Shown here in pieces: positions 34,686 to 44,065 of a stretch of DNA of 64,000 nt (its first letter is position 1; the number at the start of each line of letters is the position of its first letter). The notes beneath the pieces were generated by a model. That model worked only from the letters and a program-made list of their open reading frames with translations. It was not told the DNA's origin and did no database searches. Origin of the DNA: CAZFOB01 sp964520325 (GTDB lineage Bacteria > Actinomycetota > JAICYB01); NCBI GenBank assembly GCA_964520325.1, contig CAZFOB010000002.1:186001-250000 (forward strand). Direction: 5' to 3'. Position numbers and translations under genes: made by a program.

Positions 34686-36006
34686 CCAAGTACGGCTGGA
34701 GCACGCCGAGGTCGGCCGGTCTGGCGCGCAGCTTCAGGAGGACACCCTTGTCGCCGTGCTCGGATCCGAGCACTCGGCCTTCGTCGTGCAAGCGCGCGAT
34801 GAGCGTGCCCTCCGTGTACGGAACGAGCACCTCCACCTCGACCGCGCGGCGCTCGATCTGCCGGCCGATGGTCTCGAGGAGCTCGTCGACGCCCTCTCCG
34901 GACACAGCAGAGATCGCCACGGCATCCGGGAAGCGGGTGCGGAGCGCGGACCGCTCCGCGGGCCCGAGGAGATCCAGCTTGTTCAACGCGAGCACGCGCG
35001 GCACCTCGGTCGCTTCGATCTCGCCGAGCACCTCGTCGACCGCAGCGACGTCGACCGATGGATCGGCACGTGATGCGTCGACAACATGAACGAGCAGATC
35101 GGCTGCTGCCACTTGCTCGAGGGTCGACTGGAACGCTTCAACGAGTCCGTGGGGAAGCTTGCGGATGAACCCGACCGTGTCGGTCACCACGACCGGGTTG
35201 CGATCGGGAAGCCGGAGGCGTCGTGCGGTTGGGTCGAGTGTCGAGAACAACCGGTCCTCGACAACCACGCCGGCATCGGTCAGATGGTTGAGGAGCGTTG
35301 ATTTGCCGGCGTTGGTGTAACCCACGATCGAGATCGTCGGCACCGATTCCTCGCGCCGCTTCCGCGAGCGAGAACGCCGCTTGCCAAGCTCTACGAGCTC
35401 CTTCTTCAGCTTGTTGATCCTGCGCTGGATGCGACGACGGTCGACCTCGAGCTGGGTCTCACCGGGCCCCCTGGTCCCGATCGGTGCACGTCCGCCGCCG
35501 CCGCCTCGTCCTCCACCACCTGAAGCACCGCCGATACGGGACAGGGCGATACCCCAGCCACGAAGTCGCGGCAAGCCGTACGTCAATTGCGCGAGCTCGA
35601 CCTGCATCTTTCCTTCGGACGTTGTCGCGCGCTGCGCGAAGATGTCGAGGATCAGGATCGTCCGGTCGATGACTTTTCCTGAGATCGCCTCCTCCAGGTT
35701 GCGCAGCTGAGCGGGCGCGAGCTCCTCGTCGAAGACCACGGTGTCGGCTTCCGTCCGCTTGATCTCCTCGATCACCTCGCCGACCTTGCCCTTGCCGATG
35801 AATGTCGCGGGATGGGGACGCAGGCGCCGCTGTGCAAGCCGGCCGACGACCTCGCCGCCGGCCGAAGAGACGAGCGAGGCGAGCTCGTCGAGGCTCGCGT
35901 CTGTGTCGTAACCGGTCGCACCGTCGAGCTGCACGCCGACGAGGACGACTCGCTCGGGCCGCGACTCGTCGCTGCTGAGTGTCGGGATATCGCGTTGCTG
36001 TGGCAT
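34657..36006 (-). CDS. hflX: Ribosome-associated GTPase HflX
   Basis: A 449-residue GTPase. An N-terminal HflX domain (to about 180), a Gly-rich hinge (GGASGGGGRGGGGGRAPIG), GPGETQLEVDRRRIQRRI, then the G domain: VGYTNAGKSTLLNHLTDAGV (P-loop), DTVGFIRKLPHGLVEAF (G3), ALNKLDLL (G4). Acts on stalled or damaged ribosomes. ATG at 36006 chosen. Confidence 0.93.
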   Translation of the reverse strand: MPQQRDIPTLSSDESRPERVVLVGVQLDGATGYDTDASLDELASLVSSAGGEVVGRLAQRRLRPHPATFIGKGKVGEVIEEIKRTEADTVVFDEELAPAQLRNLEEAISGKVIDRTILILDIFAQRATTSEGKMQVELAQLTYGLPRLRGWGIALSRIGGASGGGGRGGGGGRAPIGTRGPGETQLEVDRRRIQRRINKLKKELVELGKRRSRSRKRREESVPTISIVGYTNAGKSTLLNHLTDAGVVVEDRLFSTLDPTARRLRLPDRNPVVVTDTVGFIRKLPHGLVEAFQSTLEQVAAADLLVHVVDASRADPSVDVAAVDEVLGEIEATEVPRVLALNKLDLLGPAERSALRTRFPDAVAISAVSGEGVDELLETIGRQIERRAVEVEVLVPYTEGTLIARLHDEGRVLGSEHGDKGVLLKLRARPADLGVLQPYLVTSGDTART

Positions 36007-36085
36007 GCGTCCAGTATCCACCAGGCCACCTGGGGCCACATCGGGTCACATGGGGCCACAGGGGATAGGGGGATAGGCTCGACGC

Positions 36086-37033
36086 ATGCTCGGCGTGGCG
36101 TTGCGAGACAGCGGCCTGCACGTTTCCGACCTCATGACGCTCGCCCGAGCCGCCGACGACGCCGGATACGAAAGCGTCTGGGCCCCCGAGGTGGGTTCCC
36201 GCGACGCGATCGTGCTCTGCGCGCTGTACGGATCGGTCACCAAGTCGGCCACGGTGGGCACCGGTGTGGTTCCGCTATACGCCCGCAACATCGCGAGCTT
36301 GAGCCTTTCGGTCGCTGCCGCCGCGGATGCCTCCGGCGGACGCTTCGTCCTCGGCATCGGCGCCGGCCACCGCTTCACCACCGAGGCGTGGTACGAGCAC
36401 ACGTGGGACAAACCACGCAAGCGCATGCGTGAGACGATCGAACTACTGCACCGGATCTTCGCCGGCGAACGGGTCACGCACAGCGGCCTCGTCCACTTGG
36501 ACGGATTCCACCTCGGCTCGACACCCCCGCCGGTCCCGATCTACCTCGCCGCTCTCACGCCACCCTCGTTACGTCTGGCCGGTGAGGTTGCGGACGGTGT
36601 GATCCTCAACTGGCTCCCGCCGGAAGGCATCGAGAAGGCGGCGCTGCTCGCACGGGAAGCGGCTGCGGACAAAGGACGAAGCGTGCGTATCGTCGCCTAC
36701 GTGCGCACGGCGGTCATCGGCACATCCGAGCAGGACCACGACATGCGCGTCGCGCTTCGCGAACAGGTCTACGCGTATCTCAGCCTTCCGACGTACGCGA
36801 ACTCACTGAGACAAGTGGGGTTCGCGCAGAACCTAGACGCCATGGCGGCCGGCGACGAGAAGGCAGTGGACGCATTGGTCGACGTGCTCTGCGCGGGCGG
36901 TGACGCTTCGACGGTGAGCCGCAAGCTCGAGGCGTATCAGGACGCCGGCGTCGACTCGGTGATCAGCTACCCGGTCCCCTTCGGCGATGACCACGCCGCC
37001 TCGATCCTGCACACCGTACGTGCGGTGATCTGA
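36086..37033 (+). CDS. LLM-class F420-dependent oxidoreductase
   Basis: A 315-residue luciferase-like monooxygenase-fold enzyme: AADDAGYESVWAPEVGSRDA, GTGVVPLYARN, FVLGIGAGHRF and GLVHLDGFHL. In actinobacteria this group mostly uses F420 or FMN. Substrate unknown. ATG start; convergent with dapL across a tandem repeat. Confidence 0.85.
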   Translation: MLGVALRDSGLHVSDLMTLARAADDAGYESVWAPEVGSRDAIVLCALYGSVTKSATVGTGVVPLYARNIASLSLSVAAAADASGGRFVLGIGAGHRFTTEAWYEHTWDKPRKRMRETIELLHRIFAGERVTHSGLVHLDGFHLGSTPPPVPIYLAALTPPSLRLAGEVADGVILNWLPPEGIEKAALLAREAAADKGRSVRIVAYVRTAVIGTSEQDHDMRVALREQVYAYLSLPTYANSLRQVGFAQNLDAMAAGDEKAVDALVDVLCAGGDASTVSRKLEAYQDAGVDSVISYPVPFGDDHAASILHTVRAVI

Positions 37034-37049
37034 CGGACTGATCGAGCGC

Positions 37050-37102
37050 TAGCGTGATCCTTAGCGCGTAGCGTGATCCCTAGCGCGTAGCGTGATCGCT
37101 AG
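37050..37102. repeat. 19-base tandem repeat between convergent genes
   Basis: Two full copies and most of a third of TAGCGTGATCCYTAGCGCG (37050, 37069, 37088), the third running into the dapL stop codon. The palindromic GCGC pieces may allow small hairpins; it may serve as a terminator or be a slippage product. Confidence 0.75.
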
Positions 37103-38268
37103 AGGGCCAGTTTCCGGACCCGCTCGACACCTTCTTCGAGCCTGTCGTCGGGCAGCGTCAGCGAGAAGCGGATGTAACCCTCGCCGTAGGCGCCGTAGCC
37201 GTTGCCCGGCGCCACCACGACTGCCGCTTCGTCCAGAAGCAATGCAGCGAAGGACGTCGACGTGTGACCGTCCGGGACCGGCACCCAGAGGTAGAACGAG
37301 CCCTTGGGCGCTTCTGCATCGAGGCCTGCGTCTCTCAAGGCCGCAACCGCACGATCACGGCGCCTCGCGAAGACCTCGAGCTGCGCATCGAGGAAGTCTC
37401 GGGGTCCGGTCAGTCCAGCGATGCCCGCCTTCTGGATCGCGTTGAAGATGCCGGAGTCGAGGTTGGTCTTCAGGCGCCCGAGCGCCTCGACGGCCTCAGC
37501 ACAACCCGCGATCCAGCCGATGCGCCAGCCCGTCATGTTGAACGTTTTCGAGAAGGAGTGCAGCTCGACGGCGACATCCTTCGCGCCATCGACTTGCAGG
37601 ACGCTCGGTGCAACGTAGCCGTCGTAGGTGATCTCGGAGTACGCGGCGTCGTGTGCGAGCAGGATGTTGTTTGTCCGGCAGTACTCGACGGCAACATCGA
37701 AGAAGGAGAGGTCGCATGTTGCACCTGTTGGGTTGCCCGGGTAGTTCAGCCACATGAGCTTGGCGCGCTTCGCGGCTTCTGCAGGGATCTCGCCGAACTC
37801 GGGAAGGAACCCGTTCTCGCGCCGCACGGGAACCGGAACGGGCTCGCCGCCGGCCAAGCGCGTGCCGACGTCGTAGACCGGATAGCCAGGGTCGGCGCAG
37901 AGCGCAACGTCACCGTCGGAGATCACGGCCCACGGAAGGTGCACGACACCTTCCTTTGAACCCCACAACGGCAGGACTTCGGTGTCCGGATCGAGCACGA
38001 CGTCGAATCGCTTGTTCATCCACTCGGCGATCGCGTTCCGGAGCTCGGGGAGTCCGGCGTACGACGGGTAGTTGTGCGTGCTCGGGTCGAGTGCCGAGCT
38101 ACGCAACGCTTCGACGATGTGCGGCGGTGTCGGGAAGTCGGGATCGCCGATGCCGAAGGAGATGACGTCCGCGCCTTCGGCCCGCTTGGCGGAGACTCGC
38201 TTGTCGAGCTCGGCGAAGAGGTACGGCGGGATGTCTGCGATCCGGCGCGCGGGCACAAACGTGCTCAT
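37099..38268 (-). CDS. dapL: LL-diaminopimelate aminotransferase
   Basis: PLP fold-type I aminotransferase of 389 residues. Makes LL-diaminopimelate directly from tetrahydrodipicolinate with glutamate as donor. Motifs: ISFGIGDPDFPTPPHIVEAL, LNYPGNPTGATC, HDAAYSEITYDGY and HSFSKTFNMTGWRIGW with the PLP lysine. The start is ATG 38268 in an ATGA overlap with dapF. DapL then DapF is the next step to meso-DAP, so the pairing supports the name. Confidence 0.85.
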   Translation of the reverse strand: MSTFVPARRIADIPPYLFAELDKRVSAKRAEGADVISFGIGDPDFPTPPHIVEALRSSALDPSTHNYPSYAGLPELRNAIAEWMNKRFDVVLDPDTEVLPLWGSKEGVVHLPWAVISDGDVALCADPGYPVYDVGTRLAGGEPVPVPVRRENGFLPEFGEIPAEAAKRAKLMWLNYPGNPTGATCDLSFFDVAVEYCRTNNILLAHDAAYSEITYDGYVAPSVLQVDGAKDVAVELHSFSKTFNMTGWRIGWIAGCAEAVEALGRLKTNLDSGIFNAIQKAGIAGLTGPRDFLDAQLEVFARRRDRAVAALRDAGLDAEAPKGSFYLWVPVPDGHTSTSFAALLLDEAAVVVAPGNGYGAYGEGYIRFSLTLPDDRLEEGVERVRKLAL

Positions 38269-39170
38269 GACGCCGCGACCAATGTCACGTGGTGCGTCAG
38301 TCCGCGTGCATCGAGCCATGCGCGGTCGATCTCGCCGCTGAAGACCGCTTCGGCCGGTCCGGTGAGCCACACGCCACCGCCCGGCTCCCATTCGACCTCG
38401 AGCTCACCGCCCGTCATGTGCACGGCGACGTGCGAACCTGTGCGCTCGAGCGAGGCGGATGCGACGACTGCAGCGCAGATGCCCGAACCGCAGGCGAGCG
38501 TCTCGCCGATGCCGCGTTCCCACACGCGCATGCGGATGGACGTCGCATCGATGATCTGGACGAACTCGACGTTGGTGTGGGCTGGGAAATCCGGATGGAC
38601 CTCGAGACGGGGGCCGAGGCCGAGCACCGTCGGGTCGTCGAGCGACCGGCCGATCTCGTCGACGAAGAGCACGAGGTGCGGGTTACCCATCGAGACAGCG
38701 CTCGCGCGGAGGACCTCACCGTCGAGGTCGATCTCGACACGCATCGACGAACCCGAGCCAGTCATCGGGATGTGCGCCCGTTCCAAGACGGGCGTACCCA
38801 TGTCGACGGTGAAACACCCCATGCCCGCAGCACGAACCAGCACCGGCCGGCCGAGTGTCGCGATCACGTGGTCGCCCTCGTCCAGGCGTCCGGCGTGCCG
38901 CTCGTGCAGGACGAGACAGCGGATGCCGTTCCCGCACATCTCAGCCGTGCCCCCGTCGGCGTTGTAGTAGTCCATGTAGTAGGCGGCCTCGCCATCCTCC
39001 GCCCCCTTTTCGATGATGCGGATCACACCGTCGGCGCCGACGCCGGTGTGTCTGTCGCACAATGCGGCAACGAGATCGGGCGCAAGCGACGCCCGGGGGC
39101 CGAGACGGCCCTCGAGGTCGGCGATCATCACGAAGTCGTTGCCGGCGCCGTGGTATTTGCTGAAACGCAT
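38265..39170 (-). CDS. dapF: Diaminopimelate epimerase
   Basis: Isomerises LL- to meso-diaminopimelate, a peptidoglycan cross-link residue and lysine precursor. 301 residues: FSKYHGAGNDFVMI, ADGGTAEMCGNGIRCL (first catalytic Cys), GNPHLVLFVDEI and ACGSGICAAVVAS (second Cys). Overlaps dapL. Confidence 0.95.
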   Translation of the reverse strand: MRFSKYHGAGNDFVMIADLEGRLGPRASLAPDLVAALCDRHTGVGADGVIRIIEKGAEDGEAAYYMDYYNADGGTAEMCGNGIRCLVLHERHAGRLDEGDHVIATLGRPVLVRAAGMGCFTVDMGTPVLERAHIPMTGSGSSMRVEIDLDGEVLRASAVSMGNPHLVLFVDEIGRSLDDPTVLGLGPRLEVHPDFPAHTNVEFVQIIDATSIRMRVWERGIGETLACGSGICAAVVASASLERTGSHVAVHMTGGELEVEWEPGGGVWLTGPAEAVFSGEIDRAWLDARGLTHHVTLVAAS

Positions 39171-39182
39171 CGTGAAGCCAGA

Positions 39183-40640
39183 TTAACCAGCGCGGAGCCA
39201 CGCGGTGCGGCGGATGTCATGCGTCTGTGGATGAACCGCCTCGATCACTCCGTCCGGCTCCAGGCCGATCGCCCTCAGCTCTTCGACTCGGTCGGGATGG
39301 CCCGTGAGCACACGGTTCGCACGGATTACCAACACCCCACCGGGGACGAGGAAGTCACGCAGGATCCGATCGACGAGCTCGCGTTGTCGCCGCGGAGTGG
39401 CTTCATCGAGGCCCGACTGGACGACGTCGAAGCGTCTTGGAGGTTCCCAGTCGATGACGTTCCCGACCCAGATCCGATCCGCCCAATGCGGGAGCCGATG
39501 CTTCGCGAGCGCTGCGATGCGCCAAGAGATGTCGAGACCGTATGCCTCAACTTCGATCCCGCGCTCAGTGCCCCATCTGTGAACGCTCTCCATCAGATAC
39601 CCGTTGGCGCATCCGACGTCGAGGAAGGTTCCCCGTCGCGGGAAGACGTCGAGCACGAGCTCGCGCGCCCAGCGCCAGTCCTGCTCGTCCCCCCCTTTGC
39701 CGGACTGGCCGCGCGGATCGTCGGACGCAAGGTACGCGTCGATGAGCACTTCTTCGACACCCTCGTGCCACTGCACTTCGGTGATCTGCTCTGAGGCGAG
39801 CGCAGCGTCGAGCGCGTCGATCTCGATCTGCGCGTACGGGGTGTCGGGCTGTCGCAGGCCGAGCTCTCGGCACGTCCACGGCAACGACACGCGGAGCTGG
39901 CGAAGCTGGAACCTCCGCACGGTCGGCGCGCCTGCTGGGGCCGGCAGTGACGCGTAGCTCGCAAAGAACGCGGAGATGCCAGATGCGTAGGCGCCCAGGC
40001 CCGGCGCCACCTCCTCCGGCAAAGGACCACCTTCAAGACGAAGCGCAGCGAGCCAGCAGGCAAGATCGAGGTCTCGCGGCCCGCGGGCCGCCCAGTTCCA
40101 GTCGACGAGCACCACCCGGTCTTCGGTTAAACAGAGGTTGTCGCTTCGGACGTCGAGGTGAAGCAGTTCCTCGCCCTGCAGCGGCGCGCTCCGGGCCGCG
40201 GAGATGAGTGTCGGAAGGCATTCTTCCAACCACTCGCGGCCGGCGATCCGCAGCGTCAGGAAGCCCTCGGGGTCCTCTGCCACCCGCTCCCAGCCGGAGA
40301 ACATCTCGAGGAAGCGAGCGGCGTCGGCAAGATGGGGTGGCGGGGGCGTCGTCCACACGCGATCGAGTGTTGCCAGGACGCGCTCCACCTCACCCGGCTC
40401 CCACGGCGGCGGCCAACGGGCGTCGCGGAAGTCCTCGAGAAGGAGGAGCGGCCGCTCGCCGTCCTCCCATGCGATGACCTCACACCGATAGTCCGTCGGA
40501 AGCGGCGTCATATTCAGGTACTCGTCGCGGATCCTCCACGCCAGGTCGTCGGTCGGCGCCATCTTCGCGAACACGCGCCGGCCGTCTTCGAGGTCCAATG
40601 ACCACCGTTGCGCGATCGAATAGCCGCCTGCTCCGCGCAC
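39183..40640 (-). CDS. Fusion of aminoglycoside-phosphotransferase-like and methyltransferase domains
   Basis: At least 485 residues. N-terminal half (to about 280): APH/choline kinase-like, with HLDVRSDNLCLTEDRVVLVD (HxDxxxxN loop). C-terminal half: class I methyltransferase with GTFLDVGCANGYLMESV and VVQSGLDEATPRRQ. The GTG at 40640 is probably too far inside: in-frame codons upstream spell a family-like sequence (ELLDRVAALVGSYPVDWVRG). A CTG at 40736 that overlaps the ABC gene stop as CTGA could be the true start. Both activities are inferred; substrate unknown. Confidence 0.7.
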   Translation of the reverse strand: MRGAGGYSIAQRWSLDLEDGRRVFAKMAPTDDLAWRIRDEYLNMTPLPTDYRCEVIAWEDGERPLLLLEDFRDARWPPPWEPGEVERVLATLDRVWTTPPPPHLADAARFLEMFSGWERVAEDPEGFLTLRIAGREWLEECLPTLISAARSAPLQGEELLHLDVRSDNLCLTEDRVVLVDWNWAARGPRDLDLACWLAALRLEGGPLPEEVAPGLGAYASGISAFFASYASLPAPAGAPTVRRFQLRQLRVSLPWTCRELGLRQPDTPYAQIEIDALDAALASEQITEVQWHEGVEEVLIDAYLASDDPRGQSGKGGDEQDWRWARELVLDVFPRRGTFLDVGCANGYLMESVHRWGTERGIEVEAYGLDISWRIAALAKHRLPHWADRIWVGNVIDWEPPRRFDVVQSGLDEATPRRQRELVDRILRDFLVPGGVLVIRANRVLTGHPDRVEELRAIGLEPDGVIEAVHPQTHDIRRTAWLRAG

Positions 40641-40732
40641 CCAGTCGACGGGGTACGACCCTACGAGCGCGGCAACGCGGTCGAGGAGCTCCTCTGGCGG
40701 GTGGAGACCCCCCGCACCCCCCCGTGGCGGCC

Positions 40733-41710
40733 TCAGTCGATCCCCCGTTCGTAGATGCGGCGGACGACGTCCTCGATCGCGGGCTCCTCCAGAGAGAGAT
40801 CACGGAGCTCCACCTGAGCGGCCACCGCACCGATCAGCGCAGCTGCGGTCACTTCGTCTCGCCTGAACCTGAGCCATTGACGCGGACCGTCCATCCTCTC
40901 GACCCGCGCGCCTGCTACGTCCACAGGTGGACCCGGCTCGACGAGGTCGATCACGAGCACACTCTCTCCGCCGACGCGGCGGCGCAACGCGTCGAGGTCG
41001 CCGTCGTAGATGACGCGGCCGTGGTCGATGATCATCATGCGCCGGCAGAGCTGCTCGATGTCGTCCATGTCGTGGGTCGTGAGCAGCAAGGTCGTACCAC
41101 GCTCGCGATTGATCAGCGTCAGGAACTCACGGATGCGTGCTTTCCCAACAACATCGAGCCCGATGGTCGGCTCGTCCAAGAAGAGGATCTCCGGATCGTG
41201 GAGGAGGGCGGCGGCCAGGTCGCCGCGCATCCGTTGTCCGAGGGACAGCTGACGAACGGGCGTCCCGATGAAAGGCTCAAGGTCGAGGACATCGGCGAAC
41301 GTGCTCAGATTGGCCCGGTATCGATCTTCGGGAACGCGATAGATGTGCTTGAGGAGCTCGAACGAGTCGCGCAGCGGCAAGTCCCACCAGAGTTGCGTTC
41401 GCTGACCGAACACCACACCGATCCTTCTCGCGAGATCGATGCGCTGTCGCGTCGGCTCGAGGTCGAGCACGCGGATCCTCCCGCCTGAGGGGACGAGGAT
41501 CCCAGTCAACATCTTGATCGTCGTCGACTTCCCCGCTCCGTTCGGGCCGACGTAGCCCACCATCTCGCCGCGTTCGATAGAAAACGAGACATCGTCGACT
41601 GCGCGCACCTGCGTCCGTTCGCGACGCAGGCGACCGAGGCCGCGCGCACCCGGCTTGGCGCGGTACACGTTGAAGGTCTTCCGGAGTGCCTCAAGCTCGA
41701 TGATCGCCAT
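40733..41710 (-). CDS. ABC transporter ATP-binding protein (ABC-2 exporter)
   Basis: A 325-residue ATPase: GYVGPNGAGKSTTIKMLTGI (Walker A), QLSLGQRMRGDLAAALLHDP (signature), ILFLDEPTIGLDV (Walker B), TTHDMDD. Start at ATG 41710 by frame and position just after the permease stop. Belongs with the two permeases that follow on the minus strand. The signature is LSLGQ, not LSGGQ. Confidence 0.9.
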   Translation of the reverse strand: MAIIELEALRKTFNVYRAKPGARGLGRLRRERTQVRAVDDVSFSIERGEMVGYVGPNGAGKSTTIKMLTGILVPSGGRIRVLDLEPTRQRIDLARRIGVVFGQRTQLWWDLPLRDSFELLKHIYRVPEDRYRANLSTFADVLDLEPFIGTPVRQLSLGQRMRGDLAAALLHDPEILFLDEPTIGLDVVGKARIREFLTLINRERGTTLLLTTHDMDDIEQLCRRMMIIDHGRVIYDGDLDALRRRVGGESVLVIDLVEPGPPVDVAGARVERMDGPRQWLRFRRDEVTAAALIGAVAAQVELRDLSLEEPAIEDVVRRIYERGID

Positions 41711-41712
41711 CG

Positions 41713-42528
41713 TCAGCTCCCCGTGCTCCGGTAGTGACGCACGGCCGCGCGCCAGATGTAACCGGCCACGACGACCGCCGCAACGGCGACCACCGGCGAC
41801 ATGTACCTCAGGAACTCGGGGGCGTTCGTCGGATCGGCTTTGTCGAGCAGATAGAGCGACGGATAGTAGTTCACGAACGCGAGGGGGATGACGTATCCGA
41901 GAAGCCGACGCATCCACACACCGAAGATGTGCAACGGGAACTGCGTGAGCATGTTGCCGCCGTAGGTGAACGCGTTGGCGACTTCACGAGCGTCCATCGT
42001 CCAGAAGGAGATCGCATTCGTCGACACCCAGATCGCACAGAAGATCGCAACAGCGCTCACGAGCATGAGTGCGAAGATGATGATCCGTCCCGGCGTCCAG
42101 TCGACGGACACGTGACTGAGCGCGTAGCCGAAGATGACCGCGCCCTGAACGATGCCTCCGGCGTGGCGGATGTCGAGATCGCCGGTCAGCACCTGACCGA
42201 GTGTGCCGAGCGGGCGCGTCAGCACCTGATCGAACGAGCCCATCCGGATGAACTCCGGCAGCCGGTCGAGGTTGGTCATCAGGATGTCCGCGAACTTAAA
42301 CGTGATGTAGGACGAGCCGTACAGGAACGACACCTCCTCGATCGTCCATCCACCCATGTGCGGGAGTCGCGTGAAGATCACGAGGATCATCACGAAGTCG
42401 AGGAAGGAGAAGAAGAAAGAGCCGATGATCTGTCCGAGAAACGAGAGCCGGTACTGCAGGTGTGATCGGATCCGGGAGCCGGCGAGCCTGCCGTACACGG
42501 CGCCGTGACTCACCGATCCGCTAGCCAC
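41713..42528 (-). CDS. ABC-2 type permease
   Basis: A 271-residue membrane protein with about six spans (SFLGQIIGSFFFSFLDFVMI, IIIFALMLVSAVAIF and similar) and the R-x-G-S-F-D-Q motif typical of ABC-2 permeases (FIRMGSFDQVLTRPLG). GTG at 42528 overlaps the upstream permease stop. Second of two permeases. Confidence 0.85.
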   Translation of the reverse strand: MASGSVSHGAVYGRLAGSRIRSHLQYRLSFLGQIIGSFFFSFLDFVMILVIFTRLPHMGGWTIEEVSFLYGSSYITFKFADILMTNLDRLPEFIRMGSFDQVLTRPLGTLGQVLTGDLDIRHAGGIVQGAVIFGYALSHVSVDWTPGRIIIFALMLVSAVAIFCAIWVSTNAISFWTMDAREVANAFTYGGNMLTQFPLHIFGVWMRRLLGYVIPLAFVNYYPSLYLLDKADPTNAPEFLRYMSPVVAVAAVVVAGYIWRAAVRHYRSTGS

Positions 42529-43312
42529 CTTGCACCACCAGCTTCCGCGTCGCGCCGCGCAGCACGATCCGTCCGGCGCCGAGGAGCACCAGCGCCCACG
42601 ACACCTGCATCGCAAGCGTTGCGATGACGTCAGGTCCGTTGACGCGCTCGAGGAAGACGTCCATCGGCAGTTCGAGCATCGCGGCGAACGGAAGAGCGCG
42701 CAGGACGTCGCGGATGCCATCGGGGAAGAGGGCGAGCGGGATCGTGAAACCGGACAGCATCGTCCACGCGGTCGCCGCGAGGGTGTGGATACCGCGGATG
42801 TCGATGAGCCAGAACGCGGTGAGGTTGACCATGAATCGCAGCCCGAAGCTCACCGCAACCGCCAGCACGACGCTCAACGCGAACGCCGCCCAGGTCAAAG
42901 GGTTCTCCGGCAGTCGAAGATCGAATGCGATCGCCCCGACGACAAACGGCGGGATCCCGCGAACCAGTGCGTGATACACGGCGCGGCCGAGGTCCTGCGA
43001 GAGCCAGTAGAACTGGTAATCGAACGGCCGGTAGAGGTCGGTGGCAACTTGCCCCGAATACACCGTGTCGGAGATCTCGTACCAGCCCCACAGGTACAGC
43101 GGCATGATCAGGCCCTGCGAGACGAAGCTGTACGTCAGCATGTCGCTGCTCGAGTAGCCGCCGACGCTGGCCACGCTCTGGAAGAGGGTCAGCAGGACGT
43201 AGGCGCGCATGAACCCGAAGACCGTGTTCGTAAACACGCCGGCGACGGCCGCCCACCGATACGTGGCGTACCGACGGAACCCCCGGCGTGCGACCTCCCA
43301 CCACAGCCGCAT
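42521..43312 (-). CDS. ABC-2 type permease
   Basis: A 263-residue permease with about six spans, e.g. SFGLRFMVNLTAFWLIDIRG and SGQVATDLYRPFDYQFYWLS. Start at ATG 43312; a longer frame to 43984 runs through the divergent gene. First gene of the three-gene exporter. The exported substrate is unknown. Confidence 0.85.
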   Translation of the reverse strand: MRLWWEVARRGFRRYATYRWAAVAGVFTNTVFGFMRAYVLLTLFQSVASVGGYSSSDMLTYSFVSQGLIMPLYLWGWYEISDTVYSGQVATDLYRPFDYQFYWLSQDLGRAVYHALVRGIPPFVVGAIAFDLRLPENPLTWAAFALSVVLAVAVSFGLRFMVNLTAFWLIDIRGIHTLAATAWTMLSGFTIPLALFPDGIRDVLRALPFAAMLELPMDVFLERVNGPDVIATLAMQVSWALVLLGAGRIVLRGATRKLVVQGG

Positions 43313-43471
43313 AGCAGCGCTTCTCCCGACCTTCGTCCCGCGAGCAGAAGAGCATACGTCCCAGCATCCCTGAGAGGCTTGTAAACGACCGTTCGTCTTG
43401 TGACTATTGTTCTTAGCGTTACACGTCTGTGATTCGATCCGGAGAAGGCGCCGGAGGCGACGGAGGTCATC

Positions 43472-44056
43472 GTGGAGGCGGCAAGGCACGACCTGTGGGG
43501 CTCCTACCAGCAAACGTGGAAGCGGGAGGCCTTCTCGGAAGCCAACATCCGGATGATCCCTCCTGCCCCCACCGTGCACGTCTGCGCCGACGACGAGGTC
43601 TGGCACGGCGACCACGATCGCGCCGACAGGCTCCTCGACGATCTCGACCGAGCCATGGCCGGAGGTTTTCTCCGTCGCGCGCAACGTCTTCGCGCGGCCT
43701 GGCTTCAGCAGTGCCACCTGGATCGGATCGCCTGGGCACGCGCAACAGCTCGCGAGCGTGGACTTCGTCTCGACCCCATCGGCCGCGGCCCTGTTGTCGA
43801 TCGTCCGACCGTCCACTACCGAGACCGACTGCCTTGGTATCTCGCGCCGGTGAACCGCTACGCCGACGATCGCCTGCCTGCCCGCGCAAGCGCCGTGCTC
43901 GATGGCTGGAACGGGACTGGCAAGGTCTTCGACGGATTGTGCATCGCCGACGAGCCGGTCAGCTCGGGTCACTTCCCAGTCCATTCCCTGGTCGGAGCGA
44001 TCACCGCGGACGGCCGCAGCGGCGACTGGTTCGTGCTCGACCGCTGGGCCAGTTAG
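43472..44056 (+). CDS. Hypothetical protein
   Basis: A 194-residue hydrophilic protein that begins at GTG 43472 with GGAGGTC just before. It is rich in Trp, Arg and Asp with no membrane segment. No family recognised. Antiparallel to miaA, with nine bases between the stops. Confidence 0.55.
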   Translation: MEAARHDLWGSYQQTWKREAFSEANIRMIPPAPTVHVCADDEVWHGDHDRADRLLDDLDRAMAGGFLRRAQRLRAAWLQQCHLDRIAWARATARERGLRLDPIGRGPVVDRPTVHYRDRLPWYLAPVNRYADDRLPARASAVLDGWNGTGKVFDGLCIADEPVSSGHFPVHSLVGAITADGRSGDWFVLDRWAS

Positions 44057-44065
44057 AGCGGACTT

